From Thiofilum sp. (lineage in GTDB: Bacteria > Pseudomonadota > Gammaproteobacteria > Thiotrichales > Thiotrichaceae), in NCBI RefSeq assembly GCF_016711335.1, contig NZ_JADJTF010000001.1, positions 496,001 to 560,000 of the forward strand: a stretch of 64,000 nucleotides of DNA. The letters run 5' to 3'. A program made the translations under genes and the position numbers. The notes beneath the pieces are model-generated. The model was given only the letters and a program-made list of their open reading frames with translations. It was not told the origin of the DNA and did not search any database. Numbering within the stretch: the first letter of the stretch is position 1; every line of letters begins with the position of its first letter. Positions 62,200 through 64,000 of the stretch are shown piece after piece.

Positions 62200-62781
62200 T
62201 TAACTGGAAAAATAATCCGGTTCATTACCTGCTTTCCATTTAATATTGCAACCTAATGAAGCTTTTTGCTCCTCGGCTATAGGTAGATGCTCTACTACCG
62301 CTGCTAAGGCTTGACGCAAATCAGCTCCCGTCACAGGTTCATCATTACGCGGACGCGCATTATCAAATTGCCCGCGATACACCAACTTATGATCGGCATC
62401 AAATAGGAAAAAGTCAGGCGTACACGCTGCTTGATAGGCTTTGGCCACTGCTTGCGACTCATCATATAAATACGGAAAGGTATAACCCGCCCGCTCTACT
62501 TCAAGCTGCATATTTTCAGGTGAATCATCAGGATAATGCTCTGCATCATTGGCATTAATCCCTACTACCCCCACACCTTGCGCTTGAAACTCGCTAGTTA
62601 ATTGTGCGAGTTGAGCGCGAATATGAATCACATACGGGCAGTGATTACAGATAAACATCACTAATAAAGGTTTAGCCTTAAAATCATCTCGTCTGATCAC
62701 CTTACCCGTTAAGGGTTCTAACAGGGCAAAATCGGGGGCTTGCGTGCCTAGGGCTAACATAGTCGAGGGGGTACGCGCCAT
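62200..62781 (-). CDS. Thioredoxin-fold protein with CNHC motif
   Basis: 193 residues. A thioredoxin/AhpC-TSA fold with the redox motif MFICNHCPYVIHI near residue 50 and DPDFFLFDADHKLVYRG-type strand (here CTPDFFLFDADHKLVYR). The Cys-Asn-His-Cys pair resembles redoxin-family proteins of unknown role. No signal peptide. GGAG lies eight bases before the ATG. Confidence 0.88.
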   Translation of the reverse strand: MARTPSTMLALGTQAPDFALLEPLTGKVIRRDDFKAKPLLVMFICNHCPYVIHIRAQLAQLTSEFQAQGVGVVGINANDAEHYPDDSPENMQLEVERAGYTFPYLYDESQAVAKAYQAACTPDFFLFDADHKLVYRGQFDNARPRNDEPVTGADLRQALAAVVEHLPIAEEQKASLGCNIKWKAGNEPDYFSS

Positions 62782-62855
62782 CGTTTAACTCCATATGAAT
62801 ACTATAATAGAGCCGATGCTATAGCGTTAAAGGCGGGATAGGAAGTTTGCTATAC

Positions 62856-62882
62856 AAAGTGGGTGAATCATCCACCCACTTT
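62856..62882. terminator. Hairpin downstream of folE2
   Basis: AAAGTGGGTG (62856-62865) pairs with CACCCACTTT (62873-62882), 10 bp with a 7-base loop, just past the folE2 stop codon (minus strand). The T run is weak. Confidence 0.65.
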
Positions 62883-62904
62883 AAGAGAGAGTAAGGGTGC
62901 AGGC

Positions 62905-63894
62905 TTATGCTCTTAGCGCATATTCCCGTGGGTCATCACTATAACCATTAGGAACACACTTAACAGCAATCGCTACCGCATCATGTGCGTGCAGGCTTTC
63001 CATATGATTGACCCGTATCCAAAAATCTACCACGGACACCGTATCTTGCAGCGTTGCTTTTAAGCGGCGTGCAGCATCTTCACAGAACATTAGATTAGAC
63101 GCATTGAGACGGGCAAACTCTTGTTCATCCGCACGTTTCACAGCCGCTTGTACAGGCGTTTGTAAAGCGGCTTCTAATTGATCAATTAAAGCGCTAATCG
63201 GTAATTGCTCAGTATTAGGCGCAAGACGCACTTTGACTTGTGCCACGCTACGTTGACTATGAGGAGTAGCGCGAATGCCTTGTACAGTGCCTAACCAATC
63301 ATGTACTTGGCGCGTACTGACTGACTCCACCGCACCAAACTGCTCTTGAAATCCCTCTTGAATCAATTGACGAGCCAAGGCGGCTGAACACGGGCAAGTA
63401 GACGAATACGGTACATCCACCGCTAGCTCTAGCTCAAACTGTCCTTGACGTAAGGAGGCAATAATACGTACTGGATAATTTTTCCAGCCGCGATTGTCGG
63501 TCACTAATGAGCGGCGCTTTTCATAATAGTCAAAGCGACACTCTAAATAAGCCGCATCACTTAAACCCTCGTGCGACTCTACAAACTGCTGCACGACACG
63601 CTTTAATACTGCGGGGGTCACTTCTGCCATACCCAACTGATTATCGAGGGCTAGGTACAGGCGTGACATATGAATCCCTTTACTCAAAGGGTCAATTAAA
63701 TTCACATAGGCTTGCACCCGCGCTAGGGTTTGAATGGCGGCTTGTGTTGGGGTAGGTACATAAACGGGTACTTCGATTTCACTCATTCCTACCCAATTGA
63801 GAGTCCCTTGTGGCCCTACATTGGGTTGCTTGGCAACATCCGGCAACGCGGACACTGCACAGGGCAACGCTTGGCAGGCATTTGGTGAGCTCAT
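62905..63894 (-). CDS. folE2: GTP cyclohydrolase FolE2 (type IB)
   Basis: 329 residues, longer than typical by some 30. It converts GTP to dihydroneopterin triphosphate for folate and queuosine synthesis. Family motifs: SKGIHMSRLYLAL, SSTCPCSAALARQLIQ with catalytic-site cysteines, and the metal-region NLMFCEDAARRL and ESLHAHDAVAIAVK. The type IB enzyme can use metals other than zinc and is often zinc-regulated; I saw no Zur box upstream. AGGAG lies seven bases before the ATG. Confidence 0.95.
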   Translation of the reverse strand: MSSPNACQALPCAVSALPDVAKQPNVGPQGTLNWVGMSEIEVPVYVPTPTQAAIQTLARVQAYVNLIDPLSKGIHMSRLYLALDNQLGMAEVTPAVLKRVVQQFVESHEGLSDAAYLECRFDYYEKRRSLVTDNRGWKNYPVRIIASLRQGQFELELAVDVPYSSTCPCSAALARQLIQEGFQEQFGAVESVSTRQVHDWLGTVQGIRATPHSQRSVAQVKVRLAPNTEQLPISALIDQLEAALQTPVQAAVKRADEQEFARLNASNLMFCEDAARRLKATLQDTVSVVDFWIRVNHMESLHAHDAVAIAVKCVPNGYSDDPREYALRA

Positions 63895-64000
63895 TGCATA
63901 CTCCTAAAATCTAATATGAGTCTGATATGGGGTCAACGCTATCAGAACCCAAGCCTCATGACCAATATACCCCCCAGAAGGCGCGATTTTAGGTTAAAGA

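Overview
This window is bacterial and almost certainly gammaproteobacterial. It carries Gram-negative lipopolysaccharide genes (hldE, waaA), the end of a type II secretion operon (gspKLMN), orn, ubiK, rsmE and folE2. It is moderately AT-rich, with short intergenic gaps and many ATGA start/stop overlaps. The mix of small c-type cytochromes, M48 protease, RsgA and split gsp genes fits a Thiothrix-like filamentous sulfur bacterium. That placement is an inference from gene content; no 16S gene or other decisive marker is present, and I found no tRNA, rRNA, CRISPR array or intact insertion sequence.

Layout. 1-3.3 kb: the 5' part of an AAA-ATPase-like gene, then two unrecognised paralogous genes on the minus strand. 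One of these ends in 55 perfect copies of a 9-bp unit encoding Asn-Ala-Gly. 3.3-10.9 kb: a noncoding stretch, a small secreted protein, an orphan YVTN-propeller/ABC-binding-protein pair of the PQQ-dehydrogenase-associated type, a 5'-nucleotidase lipoprotein, and a DUF2157/GDYXXLXY membrane pair. 10.9-20.5 kb: two minus-strand gene chains. One is BPSS1780-like, aldo/keto reductase, waaA, cytochrome c, ferredoxin. The other is hldE, hscC-type Hsp70, J-like protein, FAD oxidoreductase. 20.5-30.6 kb: ammonium transporter, phosphofructokinase, rsmE, an FHA/serine-protease pair, hemL, thiD and an MFS exporter.

30.9-45.1 kb is the main catabolic island. It holds an ABC sugar importer (binding protein, permease, ATPase), a TIM-barrel isomerase, a divergent RpiR-type regulator and a seven-gene operon: Gfo/Idh/MocA oxidoreductase, iolG, iolB, iolC-DUF2090 fusion, iolD, iolE, mmsA. 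Together these can import myo-inositol and convert it through 2-keto-inositol, a cyclic trione, 5-deoxyglucuronate and 2-deoxy-5-ketogluconate 6-phosphate to malonate semialdehyde and then acetyl-CoA. A shared sequence motif lies in the promoter regions of both transcription units and marks likely operators for the regulator. A 17-codon ORF with a strong ribosome binding site sits just ahead of the second operon.

45-64 kb: a mechanosensitive-channel-like protein and an OmpA-domain protein, an HD hydrolase, orn, a Ste24-type protease, a second cytochrome c paralogous to the first, an unrecognised 438-residue protein, rsgA, slt with gspKLMN directly behind it, a LysR regulator, ubiK, a flotillin, a thioredoxin-fold protein and folE2.

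Two families of intergenic hairpin elements occur twice each (22.1 and 45.1 kb; 24.7 and 62.1 kb). Base changes between the copies keep the stems paired. The most unusual objects are the Asn-Ala-Gly array gene with its paralog, the covarying hairpin elements, the shared operator plus leader ORF of the inositol island, and the unrecognised gene at 50.9-52.2 kb.
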